From JBFKUL01 sp041635755 (GTDB lineage: Bacteria; Pseudomonadota; Gammaproteobacteria; Burkholderiales; SG8-39), in assembly GCA_041635755.1 (NCBI GenBank), contig JBFKUL010000015.1:1-21959 (forward strand): DNA of 21,959 bases, written 5' to 3'. Each line of letters begins with the position of its first letter. Positions within the stretch are counted from its first letter, which is position 1. This document shows positions 1 through 7,571 of this stretch, piece by piece. Under the pieces are notes generated by a model. The model worked only from the letters and a program-made list of their open reading frames with translations. It was not told where the DNA came from and made no database searches. The translations under genes were made by a program, and so were the position numbers.

Positions 1-1
1 C

Positions 2-535
2 GCGCAATGGACCTCGGTGATGATCTGGCTGCCGACCTTCATCGTCGACGAGCGCGGCGGATCGAATGCCGTCGCCTCGCTGCTGACGGCGCTGATGGTG
101 CTCGCCAACGTTCCCGGCAACCTCGGCGGCGGATGGTTGCTGGCGCGCGGCGTCCGGCGCGGAACGCTGGTAGTCGCGGCGAGCGCAATGATGGCGCTGT
201 GCTCGACCGGCATGCTGCTCGATGTGCTGCCCGATGCGCTGCGCTTCCTGCTTGTGCTGGTATTTTCAAGCTCCGCAGGCATGATCCCCGCGTGCATTTT
301 CTCTGGTCTTCCGGTGCACGCGAGAACGCCGCAGCACATCGGCACCGGCAACGGCATGGTGATGCAGACCTCGCAGGCCGGCCAGTTCATCGGTCCGATC
401 GCGCTCGCGTGGCTCGCCACGCGCTTCGGCGGCTGGGACGCGACGCTTTGGGCGATGCTCGCGCTCGCCGCAGGCGGCGCCGCCTGCGGCGTCGCCGTGG
501 CGCGGATCGAGCAGAGCCTCGCGCATCAGCGCTAG
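2..535 (+). CDS. MFS transporter, C-terminal part (5' end outside window)
   Basis: This is an open frame running in from the left edge and ending at TAG 533-535, about 177 residues, so the first half of the protein is missing. It carries about five hydrophobic segments separated by short Arg-rich loops (for example ARGVRRG), and a Gly/Pro-rich helix pair (GQFIGPIALAWLATRFGG). This is typical of the C-terminal half of a 12-helix major facilitator. I infer an inner-membrane secondary transporter, but the substrate cannot be read from this half. The next gene, an HMG-CoA lyase homologue, starts 24 bases downstream on the same strand, so an organic or amino acid substrate linked to that enzyme is possible. 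The alternative frame at 7-678 is Arg-rich and discarded. Confidence 0.8.
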   Translation, partial: AQWTSVMIWLPTFIVDERGGSNAVASLLTALMVLANVPGNLGGGWLLARGVRRGTLVVAASAMMALCSTGMLLDVLPDALRFLLVLVFSSSAGMIPACIFSGLPVHARTPQHIGTGNGMVMQTSQAGQFIGPIALAWLATRFGGWDATLWAMLALAAGGAACGVAVARIEQSLAHQR

Positions 536-559
536 AATTCACCTTTCTACGGAGTCGCC

Positions 560-1483
560 ATGCGAGACATCCACATCTGCGAAGTCGGTCCGCGCGATGG
601 ACTTCAGAACGCCAAGCACCTGATGCCCACCGCGTCGAAGAAAGCCTGGATCAGCGCGCTTGCGGCAGCCGGGCTTGAGGAGATCGAGGTCGGCTCGTTC
701 GTGCCGCCCAAGCTCATTCCGGCGATGGCCGACACCGGCGAGATCGTCGCTCACGCGCGCAACATCCCGGGCGTCCGGATCGTCGCGCTGGCGCCCAACC
801 TCAAGGGCATGCAACGCGCGCTCGAGGCGGGCGCGCACAAGATCACCTTCCCGGTCTCGGCAAGCCGCGAGCATTGCCTCGCCAACGTGCGCATGACGCC
901 GGAGCAGATGGTCGACGAAGTGAAGCGATGCATCGTGGTGCGTGACGCGCTTCCCACGGGCAAGCGTCCGGAGATCGAGGGCGCGGTCGCCACCGCGTTC
1001 GGCTGCACCCTGCAGGGCAACGTGCCCGAAGACTACGTGGTCAAGATCGCCACGCTGCTCGCCGAGGCGGGCTGCGACGGTGTCGCGCTCGCCGATACGG
1101 TGGGCTACGCTAACCCGGCGCAGATCCGGCGCATCTTCCGCAGCGTGCGCGAGGCGATCGGCGAAAAACTGGAAGCCGCGCACCTGCACAACACACGGGG
1201 GCTCGGCCTCGCCAATGCGCTCGCGGCCTACGAGGAAGGCGTACGCCACTTCGACAGCTCGATGGGCGGGCTCGGCGGCTGTCCGTTCGCGCCCGGTGCG
1301 AGCGGCAACGTCATTACAGAAGACCTGGTGTTCATGTTCGAGAGCATGGGGCTGGACACGGGGATCGACTTCGACAAACTGATGGCGGCGCGCGAAGTGC
1401 TGGTAAAGGGCCTGCCCGAGGAACCAATTTACGGTCACACGCCGATGGCCGGGTTGCCGAAGGGGTTCCGGCAAGCAGCCTGA
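560..1483 (+). CDS. HMG-CoA lyase family protein (HMG-CoA or citramalyl-CoA lyase)
   Basis: This is a 307-residue DRE-TIM lyase, the usual size for bacterial HMG-CoA lyase. Visible signatures are EVGPRDGLQN (residues 8-17), HLHNTRG (208-214) and GLGGCPFAPGASGN (237-250). By spacing with the human enzyme, D13, H208, H210 and N250 are metal-site residues and C241 is the catalytic cysteine of the flexible loop. The family splits 3-hydroxy-3-methylglutaryl-CoA into acetyl-CoA and acetoacetate, and some members split citramalyl-CoA to acetyl-CoA and pyruvate. The start is set by GGAG at 551-554, five bases before ATG. No leucine-degradation dehydrogenase or carboxylase gene is visible nearby. Instead a CoA-transferase follows, which leaves the true substrate open. 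Confidence 0.88.
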   Translation: MRDIHICEVGPRDGLQNAKHLMPTASKKAWISALAAAGLEEIEVGSFVPPKLIPAMADTGEIVAHARNIPGVRIVALAPNLKGMQRALEAGAHKITFPVSASREHCLANVRMTPEQMVDEVKRCIVVRDALPTGKRPEIEGAVATAFGCTLQGNVPEDYVVKIATLLAEAGCDGVALADTVGYANPAQIRRIFRSVREAIGEKLEAAHLHNTRGLGLANALAAYEEGVRHFDSSMGGLGGCPFAPGASGNVITEDLVFMFESMGLDTGIDFDKLMAAREVLVKGLPEEPIYGHTPMAGLPKGFRQAA

Positions 1484-1498
1484 TGGCGAAACTTCCCC

Positions 1499-1566
1499 TC
1501 GACGACGTTTGCGTCGTCGAATCTGCCACGTCGGTACAGCGGGGCCTACGGCGGCCCCCCCGTACC
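1499..1566 (+). other. Two consecutive hairpins between lyase and CoA-transferase genes
   Basis: The 108-base gap 1484-1591 holds two inverted repeats. Positions 1499-1507 pair with 1512-1520 (nine bp, loop TTTG). Positions 1541-1546 (GGGGCC) pair with 1553-1558, extended by GGTAC 1533-1537 with GTACC 1562-1566 across a 3x3 internal loop. No T-run follows either hairpin on the plus strand, so neither is a classical intrinsic terminator. They may modulate relative expression or mRNA stability. The CoA-transferase ribosome site (1581-1585) lies free just after the second hairpin. Confidence 0.5.
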
Positions 1567-1591
1567 CCCCTCGCCGGGTAGAGGAATAACC

Positions 1592-2779
1592 ATGGCGCAT
1601 CGCTTGCCGCTGGAAGGCGTTCGCGTCGTCGAATTTGCGCACATGGTGATGGGCCCGGCCTGCGGGCTGGTGCTCGCCGATCTCGGCGCCGAAGTGATCA
1701 AGGTCGAGCCGCTCGAAGGCGACAACACCCGGCGGCTCGCCGCCGCGGGTGCGGGTTTCTTCCCGATCTTCAACCGCAACAAGAAAAGCCTCGCGATCGA
1801 CGTCAAAAAGCCCGGCGGTCGTGAGGTGGCGCTGAAGCTGCTCGATGCCGCGGACGTGCTGACCGAAAACTTCCGCCCCGGCGCGCTCGACAAGATGGGC
1901 TTCGGCTACGAGGCGCTCGCCAAGCGCAACCCGCGCCTCGTCTATTGCTCGCTGAAAGGCTTTCTTACCGGGCCCTACGAGCAGCGCGCCGCGCTGGACG
2001 AAGTGGTGCAGATGATGGGCGGGCTCGCATACATGACCGGGCTGCCGGACCGGCCATTGCGCGTCGGCTCGTCGGTGAACGACATCATGGGCGGCATGTT
2101 CGGGGCGATCGGCGTGCTCGCTGCGCTGCGCGAGCGCGAGACGACCGGCCGCGGCAAACGCGTCACCAGCGCGCTGTTCGAGAACACCGCCTTCCTGGTG
2201 GCGCAGCACATGGCGCAATACGCGATCACGGGCGAAGCGCCGCCACCGATGTCGGTGAAGCGACCCGCGTGGGGCGTGTACGACATATTCGACACGGCGG
2301 ATCAGAATCGCCTGTTCGTCGGCGTAGTCACCGACACGCAATGGGAAATCTTCTGTCGAGAGTTCGGCGAGCCCGAGCTGGCCGCCGACGCGCGTCTGAA
2401 GACCAACGCCGATCGCGTACGCGAGCGTGGCTGGCTGATTCCGCGCCTCAATGAGACGTTGCGCCGCTATGGCATCGGCGAGCTCGCCGCCAAGCTCGAA
2501 GCGATCGGCCTGCCCTTCGCGCCGATCGCAAAACCCTGGGACCTGTTCGACGATCCGCACCTGAGGGCCTCGGGCGGATTGCTCGAGACGCGCGTCAAGC
2601 CAGGCACTACGGTACCGGTGCCAGCGTTGCCGCTCGAGCTGGACGGAAAGCGCCTGCCCAAGCGTCTCGATCCACCCGAGCTTGGCGAAGGCAGCCGCGA
2701 GGTGCTGCGCGCGCTCGGCGTCTCGCAGGCCGAGCTCGAGCGCCTCGTGCGCGAACGCGTAATCGTCCTGCCCGCGTAG
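1592..2779 (+). CDS. Class III CoA-transferase (CaiB/BaiF family)
   Basis: This 395-residue protein has the usual length for this family. The N-terminus LEGVRVVEFAHMVMGPACG followed by LADLGAEVIKVEP (residues 28-40) is the family's CoA-binding start. DVLTENFRPGALDKMG (88-103) is also typical, and D164 in SVNDIMGGM fits the catalytic aspartate (Asp169 in formyl-CoA transferase) that forms the acyl anhydride. These cytoplasmic enzymes move CoA from a donor such as succinyl-CoA to a free acid. GAGGA at 1581-1585 sets the start, six bases before ATG. Being next to a CoA-ester lyase, it probably makes that enzyme's substrate, for example from citramalate or hydroxymethylglutarate. The exact acid cannot be told from sequence. 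The 24-base gap to the convergent topoisomerase gene shows no convincing terminator. Confidence 0.85.
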   Translation: MAHRLPLEGVRVVEFAHMVMGPACGLVLADLGAEVIKVEPLEGDNTRRLAAAGAGFFPIFNRNKKSLAIDVKKPGGREVALKLLDAADVLTENFRPGALDKMGFGYEALAKRNPRLVYCSLKGFLTGPYEQRAALDEVVQMMGGLAYMTGLPDRPLRVGSSVNDIMGGMFGAIGVLAALRERETTGRGKRVTSALFENTAFLVAQHMAQYAITGEAPPPMSVKRPAWGVYDIFDTADQNRLFVGVVTDTQWEIFCREFGEPELAADARLKTNADRVRERGWLIPRLNETLRRYGIGELAAKLEAIGLPFAPIAKPWDLFDDPHLRASGGLLETRVKPGTTVPVPALPLELDGKRLPKRLDPPELGEGSREVLRALGVSQAELERLVRERVIVLPA

Positions 2780-2803
2780 CGCGGCGTCGCAGGCGCGGCC
2801 GGC

Positions 2804-3913
2804 TCAGGCGCCGGGAACCTTTTCCTGCAGGAACTGCAGCACCGCGATCTCGTCTCGGCGCAACGCCGCTCCGCCTTTGCGCCGCGACGGTCGCGAGCGC
2901 GACTTCCTGGGCAGCGGTACGGTCAGCCCAAGCAGATACGCGCGCACCAGCGCCGGGTGCACGTAGTACTTGCGGCAAACCGCGCGCGTGTTGCCGAGAC
3001 GCTCGGCCACCGCATCGATCGCGCGCAGGATGTTGCGATCGGCCTCGCGCCGGCTCGCCGCCGGTCCCGTGGCGCGCAGCTCGAGCGCCGCATGCATCGT
3101 GCCCCCCCAGGTGCGGAACGCCTTGGCGGTGATATCGCGGCCGGTGATTTCGCGCAGATACTCGTTGACGTCGTCGGAAGAGATCGCCTGGCGCTTGCCC
3201 TCGGCGTCGAGGTACTGAAACAGCTCCTGCCCGGGCAGGTCCTGGCAACGCTGGATGATGCGCGCGAGGCGCGGGTCGTTCAGCGCCACCGAATGCTCGA
3301 CCCCGCTCTTGCCGCGAAAGCTGAACAGCAGCAGCTTGCCTTCGACGCGCACATGGCGCCGCCGCAGCGTCGTCAGGCCGTAGGAGCGGTTCTCGCGTGC
3401 GTACTCGTCGTTGCCCACCCGGATCAGGGTGCGATCGAGCAGCCGCACGACCGTGGCGAGGAGCTGCTGGCGGCCCAGATCGTCGGTGCGCAAATCGCGC
3501 TCGATGCGCTCGCGGATGCTCGGCAATACCTCGCTGAACTCGAGCATGTGCCGGAACTTCGAGCGATCGCGCGCCTCGCGGTACGAGGGGTGGTAACGGT
3601 ACTGCTTGCGACCGCGCGCGTCGCGCGCCGTAGCCTGGATGTGACCGTCCGGATCGGCGCAGATCCACACCTCGGTCCAGGCCGGCGGGATGGCGAGCGC
3701 GTTCAGCCGCTTGCGCGTCTTTGCGTCTGCGATGCGCGTGCCATCCGGCGCGAAATAGCTCCAGCCCTTGCCCGAGCGCTGACGCCGGATGCCGGCCAGC
3801 CCGTCGGTGACGTAGCGCAGCCCGGCGCGGGCGGCCGCCTTGCGGTGCTCATGCGTGCGCGACAGCGTCAACCGACGGTTTCCGTTGCGGACGGTGCGCC
3901 ATGGTGCCCGCAC
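2804..3913 (-). CDS. DNA topoisomerase IB (bacterial, poxvirus-like)
   Basis: From the GTG at 3913 this is 369 residues. The family N-terminus AGLRYVTDGLAGIRR (30-44) is followed by LAIPPAWTEVWICADPDGHIQATARDARGRKQYRYHP. Counting gives the catalytic set R165 (IRVGN), K202 (FRGKSG), R267 (AFRTWGG), N308 (LGNT) and Y317 (KYYVHP). The spacings 37, 65, 41 and 9 equal those I recall for the Deinococcus radiodurans enzyme, which also has Asn instead of the poxviral His. It relaxes supercoils through a 3'-phosphotyrosine intermediate without ATP. No in-frame ATG exists near the start. GTG 3913 (32 bases after the cupin gene) is preferred, TTG 3871 (355 residues) is possible, and neither has a strong Shine-Dalgarno. 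It looks like the last gene of the minus-strand run and has no functional link to its metabolic neighbours. Confidence 0.93.
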   Translation of the reverse strand: MRAPWRTVRNGNRRLTLSRTHEHRKAAARAGLRYVTDGLAGIRRQRSGKGWSYFAPDGTRIADAKTRKRLNALAIPPAWTEVWICADPDGHIQATARDARGRKQYRYHPSYREARDRSKFRHMLEFSEVLPSIRERIERDLRTDDLGRQQLLATVVRLLDRTLIRVGNDEYARENRSYGLTTLRRRHVRVEGKLLLFSFRGKSGVEHSVALNDPRLARIIQRCQDLPGQELFQYLDAEGKRQAISSDDVNEYLREITGRDITAKAFRTWGGTMHAALELRATGPAASRREADRNILRAIDAVAERLGNTRAVCRKYYVHPALVRAYLLGLTVPLPRKSRSRPSRRKGGAALRRDEIAVLQFLQEKVPGA

Positions 3914-3945
3914 TCGCCACCGGCTGGCAAGCCGGCTGAGGCGTG

Positions 3946-4230
3946 TCAGGCTTTGATTTCGACCTCGATGAAGGCGTACTCGAAGTCGTTCGCGTTCACC
4001 ACGTCGTGCTCGACGCCGACGTTGCGGAAGTACGGCACGCCCTTCTTGAGCTCGGCGATGCGCTCGCCGCCTGCTTCGAGCAGCTTCAGGTTGCCGTCGA
4101 GCAGCGGCGTGACCACGTAATCGTACTCGTGCCGATGCCAACCGGTCGCCGCGCCGGGTGCAAAGCGCCACTCGGTCACCCGCACGCGCTCGTTGTCGAT
4201 GAACACCGTCGAGACGGCCCGCGCGCTCAC
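3946..4230 (-). CDS. Small single-domain cupin (BauB-like)
   Basis: This 94-residue cupin starts at a GTG whose last bases overlap the previous gene's stop (GTGA), implying translational coupling. Cupin motif 1 is G26, H32 and H34 with G46. The usual Glu is absent (Y38/V39 occupy its place), although E35 and D37 are nearby. Motif 2 is G64, G72, H75 and N79, with N70 where Pro is usual. So three His metal ligands remain. It resembles small cupins annotated as beta-alanine degradation protein BauB, from memory, whose biochemical role is poorly defined. The context of the PrpE-type ligase and AcuI suggests C3-acid metabolism. The DNA upstream to 4602 is open in this frame but Arg-rich and is a shadow of the GlcG gene. 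Confidence 0.8.
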   Translation of the reverse strand: MSARAVSTVFIDNERVRVTEWRFAPGAATGWHRHEYDYVVTPLLDGNLKLLEAGGERIAELKKGVPYFRNVGVEHDVVNANDFEYAFIEVEIKA

Positions 4231-4634
4231 TTCGGCACCACCGCGTCGATCCCGGCCTGCGCGATCTGCTCGTCCTCGTGCGACTGCACGCCCGAGACGC
4301 CGATGCCGCCGACGCAGCTGCCCTCGACCACGATCGGCAGACCGCCGCGCACCGGGAGGATGCCGGGCATCTTGACCATCGCCGGCCTGCCGTTGGTGAT
4401 CCGGTCCTCCCAGGACTTGGTCGGGCGGCGCGAGACGGCGGCGGTGCGGCCCTTCTCGATGGCAATCGTTGCGCTGGCGGGCGAAGCGCCATCCATGCGC
4501 ACGAAGTGCAGCAGGTGGCCGCCATCGTCGAGGATCGCCACGCTGACCACCCAGCCGTAGCGCTGCGCCTCGGCGAGCGCCGCGGTGCTCATCTGCGCGC
4601 AATCTTCCCGTGTCAGTGCGGAGCGGGACATCAT
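4227..4634 (-). CDS. GlcG/HbpS family (DUF336) protein
   Basis: This 135-residue protein fills one GlcG/HbpS domain. Hallmarks are AEAQRYGWVVSVAILDDGGH (21-40), LLHFVRMDGASPASATIAIEK (41-61), the segment MPGILPVRGGLPIV (89-102) and GGIGVSGVQSHEDEQIAQAGI (109-129). The family includes Streptomyces haem-binding HbpS and the glycolate-locus protein GlcG. Its molecular role in most bacteria is unknown. No signal peptide is visible, so it should be cytoplasmic. The start ATG at 4634 overlaps the synthetase stop as ATGA, and a second ATG follows at 4631. Its stop in turn overlaps the cupin start. These couplings suggest that the synthetase, this protein and the cupin are made together and may serve one pathway. 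Confidence 0.87.
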   Translation of the reverse strand: MMSRSALTREDCAQMSTAALAEAQRYGWVVSVAILDDGGHLLHFVRMDGASPASATIAIEKGRTAAVSRRPTKSWEDRITNGRPAMVKMPGILPVRGGLPIVVEGSCVGGIGVSGVQSHEDEQIAQAGIDAVVPK

Positions 4635-6535
4635 TGCGGCGTGCCGGCGAGCGCGCGCTTGAGCTGCTCGAGCGCGCCGGGATCCTCGATGGTGGTGAGG
4701 TCGCCCGGATCGCGCCCCTCGGCGAGCGCTTGGATCGCGCGCCGCAGCGTCTTGCCCGAGCGCGTCTTCGGCAACAATGTCACGAAGTGCACGGCGCGCG
4801 GCCTCGCGATCGCGCCGAGCTGCTTGTCCACCGTCTGCATCACTTCCTTCTCGAAGGCCTTGCGCGTCTCGGGCGAGCCAAGCTTGGAGGCGTCCTTGGC
4901 CACAGCGAAGGCGAGCGGCATCTGGCCTTTGACCGGGTCGGCGACGCCGACCACGGCGCACTCGGCGATGTTCGAGTGCATGTTCACCGCCTCCTCGATC
5001 TCGCGCGTGCCGAGGCGGTGTCCGGCGACGTTGATGACGTCGTCGGTGCGCCCGAGGATGAAGTAGTAGCCGTCCCGGTCGCGGATGCCCCAGTCGAAGG
5101 TCGAGTAGACGCTCTTGTCCTTGAAGCTGGTGAAGTAGGTCTCGACGAAGCGCTCGTCGTCGCCCCAGATGGTCGACATGCAGCCCGGCGGCAGCGGCGG
5201 CACGATCGTCACCACGCCCTTCTCGCCGTCGGCAACCTCCTTGCCGGTTTCCTCGTGCAGCAACCGCACGTCGTAGCCGTACGCCGGAAAACTCGGCGAG
5301 CCCATCTTCGAGGGCGTCTTCTCGACCCCGGGCATGGGCGAGAGCAGCGGCCAGCCGGTCTCGGTCTGCCAGTAGTGATCGAGCACCGGGCGGCCTAGCG
5401 ACTCGACGATCCACTGATGGGTGGGCTCGTCGAGCGGCTCGCCGGCGAGAAACAAGTGCCTCAGCGAGCTGAGGTCGTACTTCTTCAGGAACGCCGGGTC
5501 CTGCTTCTTCAGCACGCGGATCGCGGTCGGCGCGGAGAACATCACGGTCGCCTTGGTGTCCTGCACGATCTTCCACCAGACACCCGCGTCGGGGCGGATC
5601 GGCACGCCCTCGTACAGGATGGTGGTCATGCCCGCGATTAGCGGCGCGTAGATGATGTACGAGTGCCCGACCACCCAGCCGATGTCGGAGGTGGTGAACA
5701 TGGTCTCGCCCGGCGCGCCGCAGAAGATGTGTTTCATCGAGGCGGCAAGCGCGACGGCGTAGCCGCCGACGTCGCGTTGCACGCCCTTCGGCTTGCCGGT
5801 GGTGCCCGAGGTGTAGAGGATGTAGGAGGGCTCGTTCGACTCGAGCCAGGCGCAGGGCACGTCCGCCTTGTCGTGTTTCGTGGCGAGCTCGACCCAGTCG
5901 ACGTCGCGCCCCGCGATCGTCGGCATGTTTGGATCGAGTCCGCGCCGATAGAGCAGGACCTTCTGCGGCGGATGCTTGGCGAGCTTGAGCGACTCGTCGA
6001 CCAGCGACTTGTAGAGCACCGGTTTGCCCATGCGGCTGCCCCCGTCGGCAGTCACCATCAGCCGCGGTTTGGCGTCGTCGATGCGCGCCGCAAGGCTCGA
6101 GGCGGCGAAGCCGCCGAACACCACCGAGTGCACGGCGCCGATGCGGGCGCAGGCGAGGATCGCGAACATCGCCTCCGGGATCATCGGCATGTAGATGATC
6201 ACCCGGTCGCCCTTTTTCACGCCCAGCGAGACCATCATCGCCGCGGCGCGCTGCACCTCGCGGTGCAGCTCGCGATAGGTATAGCGCTTTTCCTCGTTCA
6301 CCTCAGTCGAGATGTAGATGACCGCTAGCTGATCGGCGCGCTTCGCGAGGTGGCGGTCGATCGCGTTATGGCAGAGGTTGGTCTCGCCGCCGAGGAACCA
6401 CTTCGCGAACGGCGGCTTGGCGTAATCGAGCACCTTGCCGAACGGCTTGTGCCAGTGGATGAGCTTCGCCTGCTCGGTCCAGAACCCTTCGCGATCCTCG
6501 AGCGAGCGGCGGTGAAACGCCTGGACTTTCTTCAT
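4631..6535 (-). CDS. prpE: Propionyl-CoA synthetase (PrpE-type acyl-CoA ligase)
   Basis: This 634-residue ANL-superfamily ligase would activate a short carboxylate with ATP and CoA through an acyl-adenylate. The P-loop-like YTSGTTGKPKG is at 241-251, YWQTETGWP at 388-396 and GRTDDVINVAGHRL at 495-508. K595 in PKTRSGKTLRR is the adenylation lysine, normally a target of regulatory acetylation. The middle region (ARIDDAKPRLMVTADGGSR; QKVLLYRRGLDP) and the segment MGSPSFPAYGYDVRLL match PrpE more than Acs, hence the propionate call. Some PrpE enzymes also activate acrylate or 3-hydroxypropionate. AGGAGG at 6541-6546 sets the start, five bases before ATG. It lies 19 bases after acuI, whose product also makes propionyl-CoA. 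Acetate activity cannot be excluded. Confidence 0.85.
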   Translation of the reverse strand: MKKVQAFHRRSLEDREGFWTEQAKLIHWHKPFGKVLDYAKPPFAKWFLGGETNLCHNAIDRHLAKRADQLAVIYISTEVNEEKRYTYRELHREVQRAAAMMVSLGVKKGDRVIIYMPMIPEAMFAILACARIGAVHSVVFGGFAASSLAARIDDAKPRLMVTADGGSRMGKPVLYKSLVDESLKLAKHPPQKVLLYRRGLDPNMPTIAGRDVDWVELATKHDKADVPCAWLESNEPSYILYTSGTTGKPKGVQRDVGGYAVALAASMKHIFCGAPGETMFTTSDIGWVVGHSYIIYAPLIAGMTTILYEGVPIRPDAGVWWKIVQDTKATVMFSAPTAIRVLKKQDPAFLKKYDLSSLRHLFLAGEPLDEPTHQWIVESLGRPVLDHYWQTETGWPLLSPMPGVEKTPSKMGSPSFPAYGYDVRLLHEETGKEVADGEKGVVTIVPPLPPGCMSTIWGDDERFVETYFTSFKDKSVYSTFDWGIRDRDGYYFILGRTDDVINVAGHRLGTREIEEAVNMHSNIAECAVVGVADPVKGQMPLAFAVAKDASKLGSPETRKAFEKEVMQTVDKQLGAIARPRAVHFVTLLPKTRSGKTLRRAIQALAEGRDPGDLTTIEDPGALEQLKRALAGTPQ

Positions 6536-6554
6536 GCCCTCCTCCTCTCGCGCC

Positions 6555-7547
6555 TTACGCCGCCAAGTCCACGACCACCCGGCCGCGGATCTGCGAGGCA
6601 ATGAACTTGTCGAACGCCTGCGGCAGCTCCTCGAAAGGAATCGTGTGCGCGATCTCCTTGAGGTGCGCGGGTCGCATGTCGCCGGCCAGCCGCCGCCAGA
6701 CCTCCTGGCGCACCGGCATCGGGCAATTGACCGAGTCGATGCCGAGCAGGCTCACGCCGCGCAGGATGAAAGGTGCCACGGTCGTGTTCAAGCCCATGCT
6801 CGCCGCGAGACCGATCGAGGCGATGGTGCCGCCGACCTGCATGGTGCTCGCCATCCAAGCGAGCACCTCGCCACCCAGATTGTCGACGGCGCCGGCCCAG
6901 AGCGACTTGTCGAGCGGCTTGATCTTGGCCAGCTCGAGCTCGCTGCGCAGCTTCACTTCCTTGGCGCCGAGCTTCTTCAGGTAATCGGCCTCGTTCGCCT
7001 TGCCGGTCAGCGCGACCACGTGATAACCCAGGCGCGCGAGCGCGGCCACCGCGATCGATCCCACGCCTCCGGTCGCGCCGCTCACGACGACCGGCCCGTT
7101 GGCGGGCTTGAGGCCGTTCTGCTCCATCCTCACGATGCCCAGGCCCGCGGTGAACCCGGCGGTGCCGAAGGCCATGGCCTCCCACAGCGACAGCCCCTGG
7201 GGCATCTTGACCAGCCAGTCCGCCGGTACGCGGGCGTATTCCGAGTAGCCGCCGTGGTGCGCCACGCCGATGTCGTAGCCCGTGGCAAGCACCGCGTCGC
7301 CCTTCTTGAAGCGGTCGTCGGATGAGCTGACGACCGTGCCCGAAAAATCGACTCCGCCGATGCAGCTCGCGCGGCGCAGGATCTTGCCCTTGCCGGTCGC
7401 GGCGAGCGCGTCCTTGTAGTTGATGTCGGAGTACGCCACGCGCACCACGACCTCGCCGGGATCGAGATCGTCCAGCTTGCACTCGACGAAACCGGCCTGG
7501 ATTTTCTTGTCGACTTCGGTGATGCGAAACGCCTTGAATCGATCCAT
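6555..7547 (-). CDS. acuI: Acrylyl-CoA reductase AcuI/YhdH family (MDR oxidoreductase)
   Basis: This is a 330-residue zinc-free medium-chain reductase. The N-terminal GroES-like domain contains YSDINYKDALAATGKGKI (39-56) and GGVDFSGTV (64-72). The nucleotide-binding domain carries VVVSGATGGVGSIAV (153-167), typical of NADPH-using YhdH/AcuI proteins. The family reduces acryloyl-CoA to propionyl-CoA, protecting cells from a reactive electrophile during acrylate, 3-hydroxypropionate or DMSP breakdown. A strong GAGGAGG (complement of 7552-7558) precedes the ATG. Adjacent PrpE-type ligase downstream could make its substrate from acrylate, or use the same product pool. The zapE gene upstream is 24 bases away, so acuI may be read through from the odh cluster. 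Confidence 0.87.
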   Translation of the reverse strand: MDRFKAFRITEVDKKIQAGFVECKLDDLDPGEVVVRVAYSDINYKDALAATGKGKILRRASCIGGVDFSGTVVSSSDDRFKKGDAVLATGYDIGVAHHGGYSEYARVPADWLVKMPQGLSLWEAMAFGTAGFTAGLGIVRMEQNGLKPANGPVVVSGATGGVGSIAVAALARLGYHVVALTGKANEADYLKKLGAKEVKLRSELELAKIKPLDKSLWAGAVDNLGGEVLAWMASTMQVGGTIASIGLAASMGLNTTVAPFILRGVSLLGIDSVNCPMPVRQEVWRRLAGDMRPAHLKEIAHTIPFEELPQAFDKFIASQIRGRVVVDLAA

Positions 7548-7571
7548 GCCCCCTCCTCGGCTTGCGACAGT

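Noticed and set aside
539..2560. Long open frame on the minus strand (673 codons) opposite the lyase and CoA-transferase genes
   Set aside because: It is Arg/His/Ala-rich with no recognisable domain and lies fully opposite two well-supported genes. Long antisense frames are expected from GC-rich codon use.
2780..2803. Bidirectional terminator between the convergent CoA-transferase and topoisomerase genes
   Set aside because: The 24-base gap is GC-rich but shows no stem with a T- or A-run on either side.
3946..4230. Cupin as a DMSP lyase (DddK/DddQ-like), prompted by the neighbouring acuI
   Set aside because: The Glu four residues after the second His, needed in those enzymes, is absent, and 94 residues is shorter than the known DMSP-lyase cupins. 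The resemblance is closer to BauB-like cupins.
3914..4525. N-terminal extension of the topoisomerase frame
   Set aside because: The extra 204 codons are Arg/Ser-rich, overlap the cupin and GlcG genes, and do not fit the topoisomerase IB family, which begins close to the AGLRYV segment.
4631..6535. Acetyl-CoA synthetase (acs) as the name for the ligase
   Set aside because: The mid-region and the MGSPSFPAYGYDVRLL segment follow PrpE rather than Acs. Acetate activity as a side reaction is not excluded.
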